Shown here in pieces: positions 10,801-23,181 of a stretch of 64,000 nt of DNA; position 1 is the stretch's first letter; the number at the start of each line of letters is the position of its first letter. Made by a program: the position numbers and the translations under genes. The stretch comes from Puccinellia tenuiflora. Lineage: Eukaryota > Streptophyta > Magnoliopsida > Poales > Poaceae. Below the pieces are notes generated by a model. That model ran no database searches and was not told where the DNA came from. It saw only the letters and a program-made list of their open reading frames with translations. The stretch is taken from NCBI GenBank assembly GCA_012064385.1, contig QRDG01000518.1:345460-409459 (forward strand). The letters are read 5' to 3'.

Positions 10801-11330
10801 TTATGATTTGCGTTTGCATTATGCACTCTTGCACTTGTTGCGGGTTCTAGATGATTTTGGGGGAGTGAGGATGCCATATTTGTGCACTCCTCATTTGTGC
10901 ATGAATGTTGGGGAGCTTCTCCATTTTATTTAGAACTCTCGCTTTGGATCTTTTTGTTTGCTTTTCTCCTTTGTGGAGATGTTTAAAATGATTTCATTTT
11001 TGTTGCAATCTTTGGATCCTCAATATAGTTTGATTTCCTCTAATTATTCGTCAATGAATAAGTGCATTTGATTTCACTCATATCTTGAGTAATGCACACC
11101 TTTATGGAGGAACTCATATTATATTGGCTCTCTAAATTTTTCTTCCCATTTCGGCAATCGATGCCAATGGGGGAGAAGTTTAGAGGGTTTAAGGGAATTT
11201 GGGTTTTATGCTTTTGTTGCATTTGCCTTTAATGCGCTTTGCTTCCTTGCTTGTTTGTCGTGCAAGGTGCTTTATTCTTTATATAACCCTCTTAAACGGG
11301 ATTGTCATCAATTACCAAAATGGGGGAGAT
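7836..11330 (+). other. Long non-coding T-rich interior of copy 1
   Basis: About 3.5 kb between gag and the 3' LTR lacks any long frame or pol motif on either strand. The first 160 bases are the frameshifted gag tail. It contains several polypurine-like TGGGGGAG blocks (near 8352, 8563, 9188, 10858, 11168) before the real tract at 11317-11330. It also contains repeated TTGGTATC octamers resembling the PBS. Copy 2 keeps the same layout over 17287-20677, so the region is a stable part of the family and not random debris. Confidence 0.7.
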
Positions 11331-12458
11331 TGAAAGTGCATGGTTGATCCCATGCATGGTTTTGGTAATTAATGACAATCTCTATGGACTAATATTTGCA
11401 TTGAGCTCTATGTGTAGGTTGTCCTTTAGCTTGTGTCAAGATCATTTGTTGACCAAGGCCAAGCTTGCTTGTCTCCATTGGTTGGAGTCAAGGTCAAGGT
11501 AGAAGATCATTTGTTGATCAAGGCCAAGCTTGTCTCCATGTGTTGGAGTCAAGGTGCTTTGCTTGATCTCCATTTGTTGGAGTCAAGCTCAAGGGAAGAA
11601 AAGTGTTGGGTTGATCAAGGCTTTGTGCGGGTTGATCAACTCTCAAGTTCAAGTTAAGATATGCCGAAGAGTGCTCTCCCCATCTTAGTGTATGGGGGAG
11701 CATCATGTGATTCTTCACCAAAGCAAAGCGCAAATCAAGAAGATGGTCGCCTTGAGGAGATGAAGATCGTCTCCATCGACCTCAAGTGGATTAATGCGCA
11801 AGGCAAAGGTATGTTCTGGTAGGGTTTTTTATTTTACCGGTCTCATGTTGTTTAGTGAGAGACCGGATTATAGGATAGATAGCCGTACTATCAAGAGGGG
11901 CTCTCAACCGAGTATCGTGATCGTATCATTCGTGGAGAGCTCAAACCTTTGCATCCATGCAATCATCTTTATTGGTTCTTATTTGGCTTTTATCCATGTG
12001 AGAATTTAGAGCTTGTGTTCATCTCCATACCAAGCTCTAGTTCATAAAAAAACGGATCTCATGAATATCTTCTTGCGTTTTTGATATCGGAGGTCTTACC
12101 GGTTTGTCTCTTCTACGAGAGGTCAAACTCTCTCCTGAGATCTCATGAATATCTTCATTTGCAAAAGTTATGGCAGTTCTGGTTTTCTCTGTTTGGATCT
12201 ACCCCGGAGAGGGTCCGGAGTCTCCGGCCTGGCCGGAGTCTCCGGCCCCAAGGACCGGAATCTCCGGCCTCCCCGATGACCCAGCAGGCCGAGTCTCCGG
12301 CCACTTACTCCGGAGTCTTCGGCCTGGACAGGCTCCAACGGCTAGTTTTGGGGGAGGCTATAAAAAGCCTCCTTCCCCCCCAAAACCTGGTTGCTGCTCT
12401 TGCTCACTTGTTCTTGCTCTTCCCCTTTGCCCTAATCCTTGTGAGCTTGATTCCTCTC
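11331..12458 (+). repeat. 3' LTR of copy 1, truncated and internally deleted
   Basis: The LTR starts TGAAAGTGC right after the polypurine tract. Compared with the 5' LTR it lacks roughly 285 bp after about 12136; the gap is filled by a second copy of an 18-bp stretch (12055-12072 repeated at 12139-12156). The short palindrome array follows, then the TATA hairpin at 12353-12372. The sequence breaks at the N, about 900 bp before the expected LTR end. Confidence 0.8.
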
Positions 12459-12459
12459 N
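12459..12459. other. Assembly join (single N)
   Basis: One N sits between an unfinished LTR and the first base (TG) of a complete LTR. The flanks belong to different insertions, as judged by their LTR variants, so the join hides missing sequence or is artificial. Confidence 0.8.
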
Positions 12460-13530
12460 TGAAAGTGCATGGTTGATCCCATGCATGGTTTTGGTAATTA
12501 ATGACAATCTCTATGGACTAATATTTGCATTGAGCTCTATGTGTAGGTTGTCCTTTAGCTTGTGTCAAGATAATTTGTTGATCATGGCCAAGCTTGTCTC
12601 CATGTGTTGGAGTCAAGGTGCTTTGCTTGATCTCCATTTGTTGGAGTCAAGCTCAAGGGAAGAAAAGTGTTGGGTTGATCAAGGCTTTGTGCGGATTGAT
12701 CAACTCTCAAGTCCAAGTGAAGATTTGCCGAAGAGTGCTTTCCCCATCTTGGTGTATGGGGGAGCGTCCTTCACCAAGCGAAGCGCAATGAAGAAAGGTG
12801 GTGCGTCTTGAGGAGTTGAAGATCATCTTCATCGACCTCAAGTGGTTTAAGCGTAAGGCAAAGGTATGATCTTGTTAGGGTTTCTATTTTACCGGTCTCA
12901 TGATGTTTAGTGAGAGACCGGATTATAGGATAGATAGCCGTACTATCAAGAGGGGCTCTCGACCGAGTATCGTGATCGTATCGTTCGTGGAGAGCTCAAA
13001 CCTTTGCATCCATGCAATCATCTTTATTGGTTCTTATTTGGCTTTTATCCATGTGAGAATTTAGAGCTTGTGTTCATCTCCATACCAAGCTCTAGTTCAT
13101 CAAAACGGATCTCGTGAATATCTCCTTGTGTTTTTGATATCGGAGGTTTTACCGGTTTGTCTCTTCTACGAGAGGTCAAACTCTCTCCTTATGATTTCCT
13201 CCTCACATGATAGACTATGATGTGTATATGCATGATCTTGTAGGGCTTGTGATTATCTTCGAAACAAGCCCAAGATCATTGAAAACGGAGTCTTGATGAA
13301 AAGCTTGTGAGTTTTCGGTGTTGGAGATTTGCCGGTTCATCCGCTTAGAAAGGTCTCACCATTCCATCCCTCCGCACAATCTCCTTTGCTTGTTTTCATA
13401 TTTTCAGTTTTTGTAGGGTAAGCTCTTGTCGTCCTCTTTCCAACAAAATTGGATTCACTCGATTCGGACTTCATTTGCAAAAGTTATGGCAGTTCTGGTT
13501 TTCTCTGTTTGGATCTACCCCGGAGAGGGT

Positions 13531-13897
13531 CCGGAGTCTCCGGTCACACCGGAGTCTCCGCCCCCAAGGACCCGGAGTCTCCGGCCTGTGTTTTTCGCTG
13601 CCGTTTGTGTCTGCTGTGGTGCGGTTCTGTATAGGGGTCCGGAGTGCCCCCGGAGAAGGACCGGAGTCTCCGGCCCACCGGAGTCTCCGGCCCGAGGACC
13701 CGGAATCTCCGGCCCCCCAGTTTTTCTCCGTTCTTTGCATCTGTGTGGTGCGCCTCTGGATAGGGGTCCGGAGCTCCCCCGGAGGGTGCCCGGAGTCTCC
13801 GGCATGGCCGGAGTCTCCGGCCCCAAGGACCGGAATCTCCGGCCTCCCCGATGACCCAGCAGGCCGGAGTCTCCGGCCACTTACTCCGGAGTCTCCG
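13531..13897. repeat. Expanded palindrome array in the 5' LTR of copy 2
   Basis: About a dozen full or variant CCGGAGTCTCCGG units occur in two sub-blocks split by roughly 50-bp spacers. Some units carry CCGGAATCTCCGG or decayed halves. The equivalent array in the 3' LTR spans about 21751-22117. The expansion relative to copy 1 looks like duplication of a multi-unit block. Confidence 0.8.
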
Positions 13898-13929
13898 GCC
13901 TGGACAGGCTCCAACGGCTAGTTTTTGGG

Positions 13930-13949
13930 GGAGGCTATAAAAAGCCTCC
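13930..13949 (+). promoter_or_regulatory. TATA hairpin, 5' LTR of copy 2
   Basis: The same perfect 20-base inverted repeat around ATAAAA as at 4631, about 50 bp after the last palindrome. Confidence 0.7.
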
Positions 13950-14965
13950 TTCCCCCCCAAAACCTGGTTGCTGCTCTTGCTCACTTGTTCTTGCTCTTCC
14001 CTTTGCTCTAATCCTTGTGAGCTTGATTCCTCTCTTCCCCTCCAATGATTCTTGCCCAAATTTAGGGTTTCAAGAGAGGAGATCTAGATCTATCATTCCA
14101 CCAATCAAAATCCCCTCTAAGTGAGGGAAACTTGTGGATCTAGATTTTGGGGTTGCTTTGTGCTCATCCCCTTTGTTCTTCCTCTCTTATTCCCCCCAAA
14201 GCATTTGTTGCTTGGTTGGAATTTGAGAGTGAAGGACTTGACCACTTCGTGTGTTCTTGCCTCTTGCATTAGTTGCATCGGGTTGCTCTCTCCACGGTGA
14301 TACGTGAAGTTAAAGGTTGAGAAGCTTGTTACTCTTGGGTGCATTGTGTTCCCAAGAGCTTGTTGCCTCTTGGGTGCATTGTGTACCCTAGACGGTGTGG
14401 AGGTGCCGCGAAGTCTTCGAGTTGTGAAGCTTCGGCACGAGTTTGGGAGCCCCCAATTGAGTTGTGGGTGTGTGCCCCAAGGAGAAGTTGTAAAGGGCTC
14501 CGGAATCCGCCTCGAAGGATTCCGATAGTGGAAGGTGAACCAATCCCTTGGGTGAGGTTCATCGGAGAATAGGGTGAGGCCTTTGTGGCATCTTGAGTAG
14601 GCCTTTTGTGGCGAGCTCACACCCCTCCAACGAGACGTACTCCCTTAACAAGGAGGAACTCGGGAATACATCCTCGTCTCCGCGTGCCTCGGTTATTTCT
14701 ATACCCGAGCTTCTACTTATGCAATTTACATTGTGATAGCCTTCGTGCTTGAAGTTCTTATCTTGCTATCACCTTGTTGCTTGAATTGCTTAGCATAAGT
14801 TGTTGGTGCACATAGGTGAGCCTAGTAATTAGGTTGTTGGCTTGTTAATTTAAACACATAGTTTTATTCCGCATTTATCAAGCCCCTAATTAGAAAAAGT
14901 TTTAATCGCCTATTCACCCCCCCCCCCCCTCTAGGCGACATCTCGGGCATAGTTGTTCTTTCAAT

Positions 14966-14977
14966 TGGTATCAGAGC
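14966..14977 (+). other. Primer-binding site of copy 2
   Basis: TGGTATCAGAGC follows the LTR end by two bases and matches the initiator Met tRNA 3' end. Confidence 0.85.
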
Positions 14978-15017
14978 CTCGTCTCTCTTGTTTGGCTTTA
15001 CCGCCTAGAGAGTAAAG

Positions 15018-17286
15018 ATGTCGTCTAGGGATTTAGTGCACAATTCCATGTTTAGATTTAATGGCACAAATTTTAATGTTTGGAAAACTCATATGCTTAG
15101 ACACTTACGGGTCTTGGACCCCAATCTTGAGCGTATCTTAGATATAGGTTTTTCTCCTCCAAAGGACTACGAAAGTACGACTTTAGAGGATGAGAAAAAC
15201 TTATATCTAGATGCTCTAGCATCTAATGAGTTTTGCAAATTTGTGAGTGTTGTAGTTTTCGAGTCAATCATGCCTCTCCGGGATGCTCATGAGTTTTGGA
15301 CCAAGCTTCAAGATAAATATGGAGGTCCAACTCTATTGAGGATGATTGCTCTCCCTCCACCTCCGGCCGTGACGAGTTCTCGTCTCATCTACTTCACCAA
15401 TATGTGGTAAGCCACAATCCAATGTAATGGTGAGTAGTGATAGGCTTTTGCAACTTGGATAGTGAGCTCATTGTTGATGATCATTTATCTCTATCTTGTT
15501 GCAATGCTTCATCTTTGGACCTAAACACTCGTAGCACTATAAATGATTTACATGCTAGTGTTGATAGTCCTTGCATATCATCAAAAATTTGCTTGGATGA
15601 ATCTCTTTATGATATGCTTGCTTTATCTTGTTGCCATGATGAAAATGCTTGTGTTCCCTCTAACTCTTGCATTAATAATAATGTAGAGGAAACCCAATTT
15701 GCTATGCAACAAGATTTGAACTTGAGTAGTTCAAAAATCAATTATTCTTCATCTTTCACCTCTCATTGTCTTATGGCTAAATCTTCTTCTAGTAATGACA
15801 ATGATAATAATGATAATGATAATAATGATGAAGAAGTGATATGGAAAAAATTAATGCCCTTCTTCAAAATAAAGGTCTAATGATTCTCAAAGCCCTTCCT
15901 ACTAATAAAAGTGCTCAAGCTAACCTCTTTGAAATCATGAGCACTCTTATTGAGCGTGGGGAAACTATTGAGGCCTTGGAAGCAAGCCTTGAAGAAAAGG
16001 GTAAGATAGAAAGAGATGATGCTATGGAGAAAGCATCGTTAGAAGATGCTCTTGAGGAAGAGCAAGAGACTCGTGCTTCTCTAGAGGAGAAACTAGAATC
16101 TATCGAGGAGTCTCATATTGATATAATTGCTAAAATCATTAAAGAACGTGACCATGCTCATGCTAAATATAAAGTCACGAAAATGAAATGCTAATTAATG
16201 AGCTTGCTAAGATTTCTTCTTCTATTCCTATTGTAAATGATGCTTGTGCTACTAACTCTAATTCGTGTGAAGCATCTACTTTGAAGGAGAATGTTGAGCT
16301 AAGGGCTCAACTTGAGTTGCTAACTAGCAAGTATAGGGAGTTGGAAGAAAATCATAAAAAGCTATCTAGCTCCAATGATGATCTTCTAGCATCCTATGCT
16401 TGTCTTAAGCTAGCTCATGAGGCCATCACTTCAAAGGTAACATCTAGTGAACCTCATGTGGATAATAGCACAACTTCAACTAAAAATGCTATATTGCCAT
16501 GTGCTAGTCCTAGTAGTTCATCCACTAAAAATGTTGGCACATCATGTGATGAAATTACTTGCTTTGCCTTGTTGCTCTAACAATGATGCTTCTACCTCCT
16601 CTAGTTCTTGTGTTATCACTAACCATGTAGAGAAAAGAGGGGAGCTCAAGGCCCAAGCCACTTCTATGAAGGAAGGCTTGGAAAAGCGTCATGAAGGGAA
16701 GCATGCACTTGACAACATGTTGAGTGTGCAACAATCCCCCAATGACAAGAGTGGACTTGGATTCAACTCCAACAACAAGAACAAGTCCACGGTTGAGAAG
16801 AAGAAGAAGGGCCAAGTTCAAGTCAAGAATCCGGCCAAGATCATTTGCTTCAAGTGCAAGCTAGAAGGGCACCATGTTCGGGATTGCCCAATGAAGAAGA
16901 AGAAGCCCCTTAGTGAGAAGCAACTAGGGAAGCGGCCCCTTGTTCAAACTCGTGCTCAACCACGTGTTGAACAAAGGCCACCTCCCAAGAAGACTCAAGC
17001 TATTGCTCCTCGAGTTGAAGAGCCTATTAAGAAGAAGAAGAGTCGGTGTTGCTACCTTTGCCGTGGCAAAGGTCATTTTGCTTCTTCATGCACGAACGGT
17101 ACCCCATCCAACCCTATCATAATTGATGATATTTATTCTCTTGGGAAGGATAGAGTTGGCAATGTGTTTGCCAAGTATGTGGGAGCTCAAAGTGGTGGCA
17201 AGAAAAGCACCATTTGGGTTCCCAAACCTATTGTGACTAACCTCTTAGGACCCAACTCGGTTGGGGACCAACAAGCTCAAACTTGA
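15018..17286 (+). pseudogene. Gag of copy 2, broken by several frameshifts
   Basis: The reading starts like the copy 1 gag, but the frame changes near 15325-15440, 15830, 16187 and 16560. An intact stretch to 17286 then carries both CCHC knuckles (CFKCKLEGHHVRDC, CYLCRGKGHFASSC). Here the C-run after the second knuckle has four C, and the frame continues about 57 codons further than in copy 1, to GDQQAQT and a stop. This longer tail is probably the ancestral gag C-terminus. The gag core, acidic tract and coiled coil are otherwise preserved. The protein cannot be made in one piece. Confidence 0.8.
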
Positions 17287-20200
17287 TCAATAGGTGTTTG
17301 TGGAGGACATTGGTGACTTGGTTTCTTTTGAAGAATTAAGGGATCTTCATGGTTTTATCTCATCAAGCCAAGTCATTTGGATCATCACATATCTATCTCA
17401 TAACCAATGCTTCCTCCTTGCGGTAACGTGTATTTAACTCATATATTCATTGAAAGTTGCTTGCTCCCTTGCATGTGTTAGTCTTGTTCCTAATATGTGC
17501 TTGTATGTGATATGCTTCTTTCCTACTAGTCTTGTTACTCAAGGTTGTGTATGTTAGTTGTGTATCATGTATGTGTAATTTGTGTGTTGAGCTTTTTGGA
17601 TCTTGTGTTGATTTTAATTGGCTCTTGGAGATATTAATGGACTATCCCATTTTGGGGGAGTGATGTGCTTTGTGCACCTCACAAACCTAAAAATGTGTGT
17701 ACATGAGGCACACCACCTAGTATTGATATGTCAATATTATCTAGCTACTATGTGGTATGTCATATTCATGAGAAATTCAAATTCTACAATGTCCATTAAT
17801 TTCTCTAGTTGGTTTTATTTGCCTCTTGTTTAAAAATAAAATGAATTATCACATTATGGGGGAGGAATAAGCTATGTGCATATTACAATCCCATAAAAAT
17901 GTGAACATTTGAGGTTTGCCACTTAGAGTTGATATTGTACATTATCCACTTCCTATGTGGCATGTTTACTCAAACAAGTTCCAATTCTCCTTTGGTTCTT
18001 GTTTTGTGTAAGGTTGCTTGGTGTGGTTTTTCTCTAATATGCATTTCCATATATTATGTGAGAAACCATTTGTTTCCTTTTATTCTAACCATGTCTTTGC
18101 CGGTTGGTTCGAATAATTGAAACTACCAACAAACCTCTTTAAAAATGGTGTTTTAATTCCTATCTTTTGCCGTTTGCTAGTTTGTGGTGAAGTTGGTCTT
18201 GTACATCATTCCTTTATACCACCGAGAAATATCTCTATATACTCCTTGTCCATGACAAGTGTTTCTAGTAATTGTGGTGGATTTTGTAGATCATCTTCAC
18301 ATTGGCCCTTGCTTTAATTTGCTCTATCTATTGCCTTTCTTGCCTTTTGAATGGATCCTATCTTTCAATCGGTAGTGTTTAGTGTTTTAGATAAAATATG
18401 GAGAGTAATGATCCCTTGTGTATGCATTTTGTATTCAAATGCAAATATCTAAGATAATGCATTAATCTTGGAGGAGCATTCCTTTTTATTTAGAACACTA
18501 TTCTTTCTATCAATTATTGATCCTTTCAATTGGCATTTGATTCTTTATATTGTGTTGGTACCTTCAATTGGTATTAATTGGAATTTAATATCTCCTTCAT
18601 AGATATTTGTTCCAATTGATATTTTTTGTGGGAGTCTTGATACCTTTTTGCCTTTTTCCTTTACCTGATTTTGGTCAAGTATCACCCTCTTCTTGGTATC
18701 TTTTCTCCTAAATTGACATTTGTTGTTTTAATTGGTATCTTATTTTCAATTGGTGTCTTATCGATCATTTGTTGTGTTGATTTGATTCCTTTTGATATCA
18801 CACCTCATGTGTTGATGTGTTATGGAATCAATCATTTGTTGATTTGATTTTTTCCTCAATCATGTGTTGATTTGGATTTTGATATAACTTGGACAACCTT
18901 TCTTGTCACACCTTGGTGTGCTTTATTGGTTTACTTGGTGTTTTTGTCCAATTTGTATCTCTTTTGGTTCTTGTAAGTCTATGCATGCCTTTTACTAGTA
19001 TATATATTATTTAGCATGCTAGTCTTTCTAGTTCCAATATATAGGGGATACTCCACCGAATCCTAAATCGGCTAAGATGTGCATGAAATTCAATTTCATA
19101 TCTATATGCACATATTTATGTGGAGTGTTTCCTATATATTGTAGTTTATCTAACTACTATGGGACCCAATGAGTTTGGGAACCATTTTGTACTCTAATTG
19201 TGTTTTAGGTACAATGGAGATGCATTGGATGCTTGCCTCATTCATAAGGAAGGTGTTCTCACCGTGTGATTGTCGGAGTCAAGCTTTGATGACAAACAAA
19301 CTCTCATCATCTTCATCATCAATGCATCTCGGTAACAAGTATCCATCCCATGCATACTTTTCTAATTCCAACCTTGTGTAGGTTACCTCTTGGCATGAAT
19401 GCTCTTATATGCAATTGTTGTGGTTTTGGCCTATTTCCTTCACTTAATATATCTTTGTGATATGTGTGATGAATTTGCAAAAACCTTTTCTTCAATTGAT
19501 ATTATTTCCTTGTGATACTTGTTGCCTATTTCAAAGCATCTACTCTATCTCTTGTTCACTTAGTGATATGTGTGATGCATTTGATATATTTGAAGTTCAT
19601 TTATGTACAATGAGATAAATTTGAGCTATGTGCTATGCTTTTTAGCAACAATCTCATTTGTATATTTATGACTTCCTTGTGGATACCTTGTTATCGCTTT
19701 CCCGGACCATTTCGTATGTATATGTTTCTTTGCGGATATATATCTTTGTGGTTTGTCTAATAAGAAACCTATACATATGAGAGAGGTCATCTTTTAGTTG
19801 GTATCCTATTTCCTTTGAGCCACCTTGTTTTTCACCTATAATTCATTGGTGGCTCCAAATTTGTCTCATGAGTGCTTGTCTTATTGTTTATTGGTATCTT
19901 TGCACACTCATGTATTTGTTGGATCTTTTGTCTTCATGCCTACCATGGTGAGCATGTTGAATTTTATTGGCTAAATGTTCTCACTTGCTTTTGGCATTTT
20001 CAATTGGTTTTAGTTTCCAATTGGTATCCCTAAGCTTGTGAACATATCTCTTTAAAAGATCTCTTTTCTCGGTTGGGCCTATCTTATGATGAATTTTTGA
20101 AAGTTGGTATCTCCTTTATGGCTCAACCACATCTTTGGTGCAAGTGCTATGATTTGCTTTTGCATTATGCACTCTTGCACTTGTTGCGGGTTCTAGATGA

Positions 20201-20677
20201 TTTTGGGGGAGTGAGGATGCCATATTCGTGCACTCCTCATTTGTGCATGAACGTTGGGGAGCTTCTCCATTTTATTTAGAACTCTCGCTTTGGATCTTTT
20301 TGTTTGCTTTTCTCCTTTGTGGAGATGTTTAAAATGATTTCATCTTTTTGCAATCTTTGGATCCTCAATATAGTTTGATTTCCTCTAATTATTCGTCAAT
20401 GAATAAGTGCATTTGATTTCACTCATATCTTGAGAAATGCACACCTTTATGGAGGAACTCTTATTATATTGGCTCTCTAAATTTTTCTTCCCATTTCGGC
20501 AATCGATGCCAATGGGGGAGAAGTTTAGAGGGTTTAAGGGAATTTGGGTTTTATGCTTGTGTTGCATTTGCCTTTAATGCGCTTTGCATTCTTGCTTGTC
20601 TGTCATGCAAGGATGCTTTATTCATTATATAAACCCTCTTAAACGGGATTGTCATCAATTACCAAAATGGGGGAGAT
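17287..20677 (+). other. Non-coding interior of copy 2
   Basis: It parallels 7996-11330 of copy 1 with small indels, including a local duplication around 18780-18850 (repeated GTTGATTTGATT-type text). It has the same scattered TGGGGGAG and TTGGTATC motifs and ends in the polypurine tract at about 20664-20677. No pol motif was found. Confidence 0.7.
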
Positions 20678-23181
20678 TGAAAGTGCATGGTTGATCCCAT
20701 GCATGGTTTTGGTAATTAATGACAATCTCTATGGACTAATATTTGCATTGAGCTCTATGTGTAGGTTGTCCTTTAGCTTGTGTCAAGATCATTTGTTGAT
20801 CAAGGCCAAGCTTGTCTCCATGTGTTGGAGTCAAGGTGCTTTGCTTGATCTCCATTTGTTGGAGTCAAGCTCAAGGGAAGAAAAGTGTTGGGTTGATCAA
20901 GGCTTTGTGCGGATTGATCAACTCTCAAGTCCAAGTGAAGATTTGCCGAAGAGTGCTTTCCCCATCTTGGTGTATGGGGGAGCGTCCTTCACCAAGCGAA
21001 GCGCAATGAAGAAAGGTGTTGCGTCTTGAGGAGTTGAAGATCATCTTCATCGACCTCAAGTGGTTTAAGCACAAGGCAAAGGTATGATCTTGTTAGGGTT
21101 TCTATTTTACCGGTCTCATGATGTTTAGTGAGAGACCGGGTTATAGGATAGATAGCCGTACTATCAAGAGGGGCTCTCGACCGAGTATCGTGATCGTATC
21201 GTTCGTGGAGAGCTCAAACCTTTGCATCCATGCAATCATCTTTATTGGTTCTTATTTGGCTTTTATCCATGTGAGAATTTAGAGCTTGTGTTCATCTCCA
21301 TACCAAGCTCTAGTTCATCAAAAACGGATCTCGTGAATATCTCCTTGTGTTTTTGATATCGGAGGTTTTACCGGTTTGTCTCTTCTACGAGAGGTCAAAC
21401 TCTCTCCTTATGATTTCCTCCTCACATGATAGACTATGATGTGTATATGCATGATCTTGTAGGGCTTGTGATTATCTTCGAAACAAGCCCAAGATCATTG
21501 AAAACGGAGTCTTGATGAAAAGCTTGTGAGTTTTCGGTGTTGGAGATTTTGCCGGTTCATCCGCTTAGAAAGGTCTCACCATTCCATCCCTCCGCACAAT
21601 CTCCTTTGCTTGTTTTCATATTTTCAGTTTTTGTAGGGTAAGCTCTTGTCGTCCTCTTTCCAACAAAATTGGATTCACTCGATTCGGACTTCATTTGCAA
21701 AAGTTATGGCAGTTCTGGTTTTCTCTGTTTGGATCTACCCCGGAGAGGGTCCGGAGTCTCCGGTCACACCGGAGTCTCCGCCCCCAAGGACCCGGAGTCT
21801 CCGGCCTGTGTTTTTCGCTGCCGTTTGTGTCTGCTGTGGTGCGGTTCTGTATAGGGGTCCGGAGTGCCCCCGGAGAAGGACCAGAGTCTCCGGCCCACCG
21901 GAGTCTCCGGACCGAGGACCCGGAATCTCCGGCCTCCAGTTTTCTCTCCGTTCTTTGCATCTGTGTGGTGCGCCTCTGGATAGGGGTCCGGAGCTACCCC
22001 GGAGGGTGCCCGGAGTCTCCGGCATGGCCGGAGTCTCCGGCCCCAAGGACCGGAATCTCCGGCCTCCCCGATGACCCAGCAGGCCGGAGTCTCCGGCCAC
22101 TTACTCCGGAGTCTCCGGCCTGGACAGGCTCCAACGGCTAGTTTTTGGGGGAGGCTATAAAAAGCCTCCTTCCCCCCCAAAACCTGGTGGCTGCTCTTGC
22201 TCACTTGTTCTTGCTCTTTCCCTTTGCTCTAATCCTTGTGAGCTTGATTCCTCTCTTCCCCTCCAATGATTCTTGCCCAAATTTAGGGTTCCAAGAGAGG
22301 AGATCTAGATCTACCATTCCACCAATCAAAATCCCCTCTAAGTGAGGGAAACTTGTGGATCTAGATTTTGGGGTTGCTTTGTGCTCATCCCCTTTGTTCT
22401 TCCTCTCTTATTCCCCCCAAAGCATTTGTTGCTTGGTTGGAATTTGAGAGTGAAGGACTTGACCACTTCGTGTGTTCTTGCCTCTTGCATTAGTTGCATC
22501 GGGTTGCTCTCTCCACGGTGATACGTGAAGTTGAAGGTTGAGAAGCTTGTTACTCTTGGGTGCATTGTGTTCCCAAGAGCTTGTTGCCTCTTGGGTGCAT
22601 TGTGTACCCTAGACGGTGTGGAGGTGCCGCGAAGTCTTCGAGTTGTGAAGCTTCGGCACGAGTTTGGGAGCCCCCAATTGAGTTGTGGGTGTGTGCCCCA
22701 AGGAGAAGTTGTAAAGGGCTCCGGAATCCGCCTCGAAGGATTCCGATAGTGGAAGGTGAACCAATCCCTTGGGTGAGGTTCATCGGAGAATAGGGTGAGG
22801 CCTTTGTGGCATCTTGAGTAGGCCTTTTGTGGCGAGCTCACACCCCTCCAACGAGACGTACTCCCTTAACAAGGAGGAACTCGGGAATACATCCTCGTCT
22901 CCGCGTGCCTCGGTTATTTCTATACCCGAGCTTCTACTTATGCAATTTACATTGTGATAGCCTTCGTGCTTGAAGTTCTTATCTTGCTATCACCTTGTTG
23001 CTTGAATTGCTTAGCATAAGTTGTTGGTGCACATAGGTGAGCCTAGTAATTAGGTTGTTGGCTTGTTAATTTAAACACATAGTTTTATTCCGCATTATCA
23101 AGCCCCTAATTAGAAAAAGTTTTAATCGCCTATTCACCCCCCCCCCCTCTAGGCGACATCTCGGGCATAGTTGTTCTTTCA
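20678..23181 (+). repeat. 3' LTR of copy 2 (2504 bp)
   Basis: It has the same length as the 5' LTR, with only scattered substitutions visible. It includes the palindrome array (about 21751-22117) and the TATA hairpin at 22150-22169. It ends TTCTTTCA at 23181. Confidence 0.85.
22150..22169 (+). promoter_or_regulatory. TATA hairpin, 3' LTR of copy 2
   Basis: Fourth instance of the identical 20-base inverted repeat around the TATA box. Confidence 0.65.

Larger units (their letters stand above)
3346..12458 (+). mobile_element. Non-autonomous gag-only Copia-like LTR retrotransposon, copy 1
   Basis: The structure is 5' LTR 3346-5660, PBS 5663-5674, gag 5715-7835, a long non-coding 3' interior, polypurine tract 11317-11330, and a truncated 3' LTR 11331-12458. 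The two LTRs share a duplicated block about 100-180 bp inside the LTR and the short form of the palindrome array. This pairs them with each other rather than with the LTRs of copy 2. No protease, integrase, reverse transcriptase or RNase H motif is visible. The element would therefore depend on enzymes supplied by another element. The 3' LTR runs into the N at 12459. Confidence 0.85.
12460..14963 (+). repeat. 5' LTR of copy 2 (2504 bp)
   Basis: It has TG...CA termini, about 190 bp longer than the copy 1 LTR because the palindrome array is expanded (13531-13897). The TATA hairpin is at 13930-13949. A C-run of about 12 near 14920 differs in length from the other LTRs. Confidence 0.85.
12460..23181 (+). 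mobile_element. Non-autonomous gag-only Copia-like LTR retrotransposon, copy 2
   Basis: This copy is structurally complete: 5' LTR 12460-14963, PBS 14966-14977, broken gag 15018-17286, non-coding interior 17287-20677, and 3' LTR 20678-23181. Both LTRs are 2504 bp and nearly identical by eye, including the long form of the palindrome array, which implies a fairly recent insertion. The right flank is GTTTT (23182-23186); the left flank is hidden by the N. Confidence 0.85.

Noticed and set aside
3346..23181. A single composite element with matching GTCTT/GTTTT target sites
   Set aside because: The target sites differ by one base, the flanking Gypsy sequences are not continuous with each other, and the N lies between. 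Two separate insertions is the better reading.
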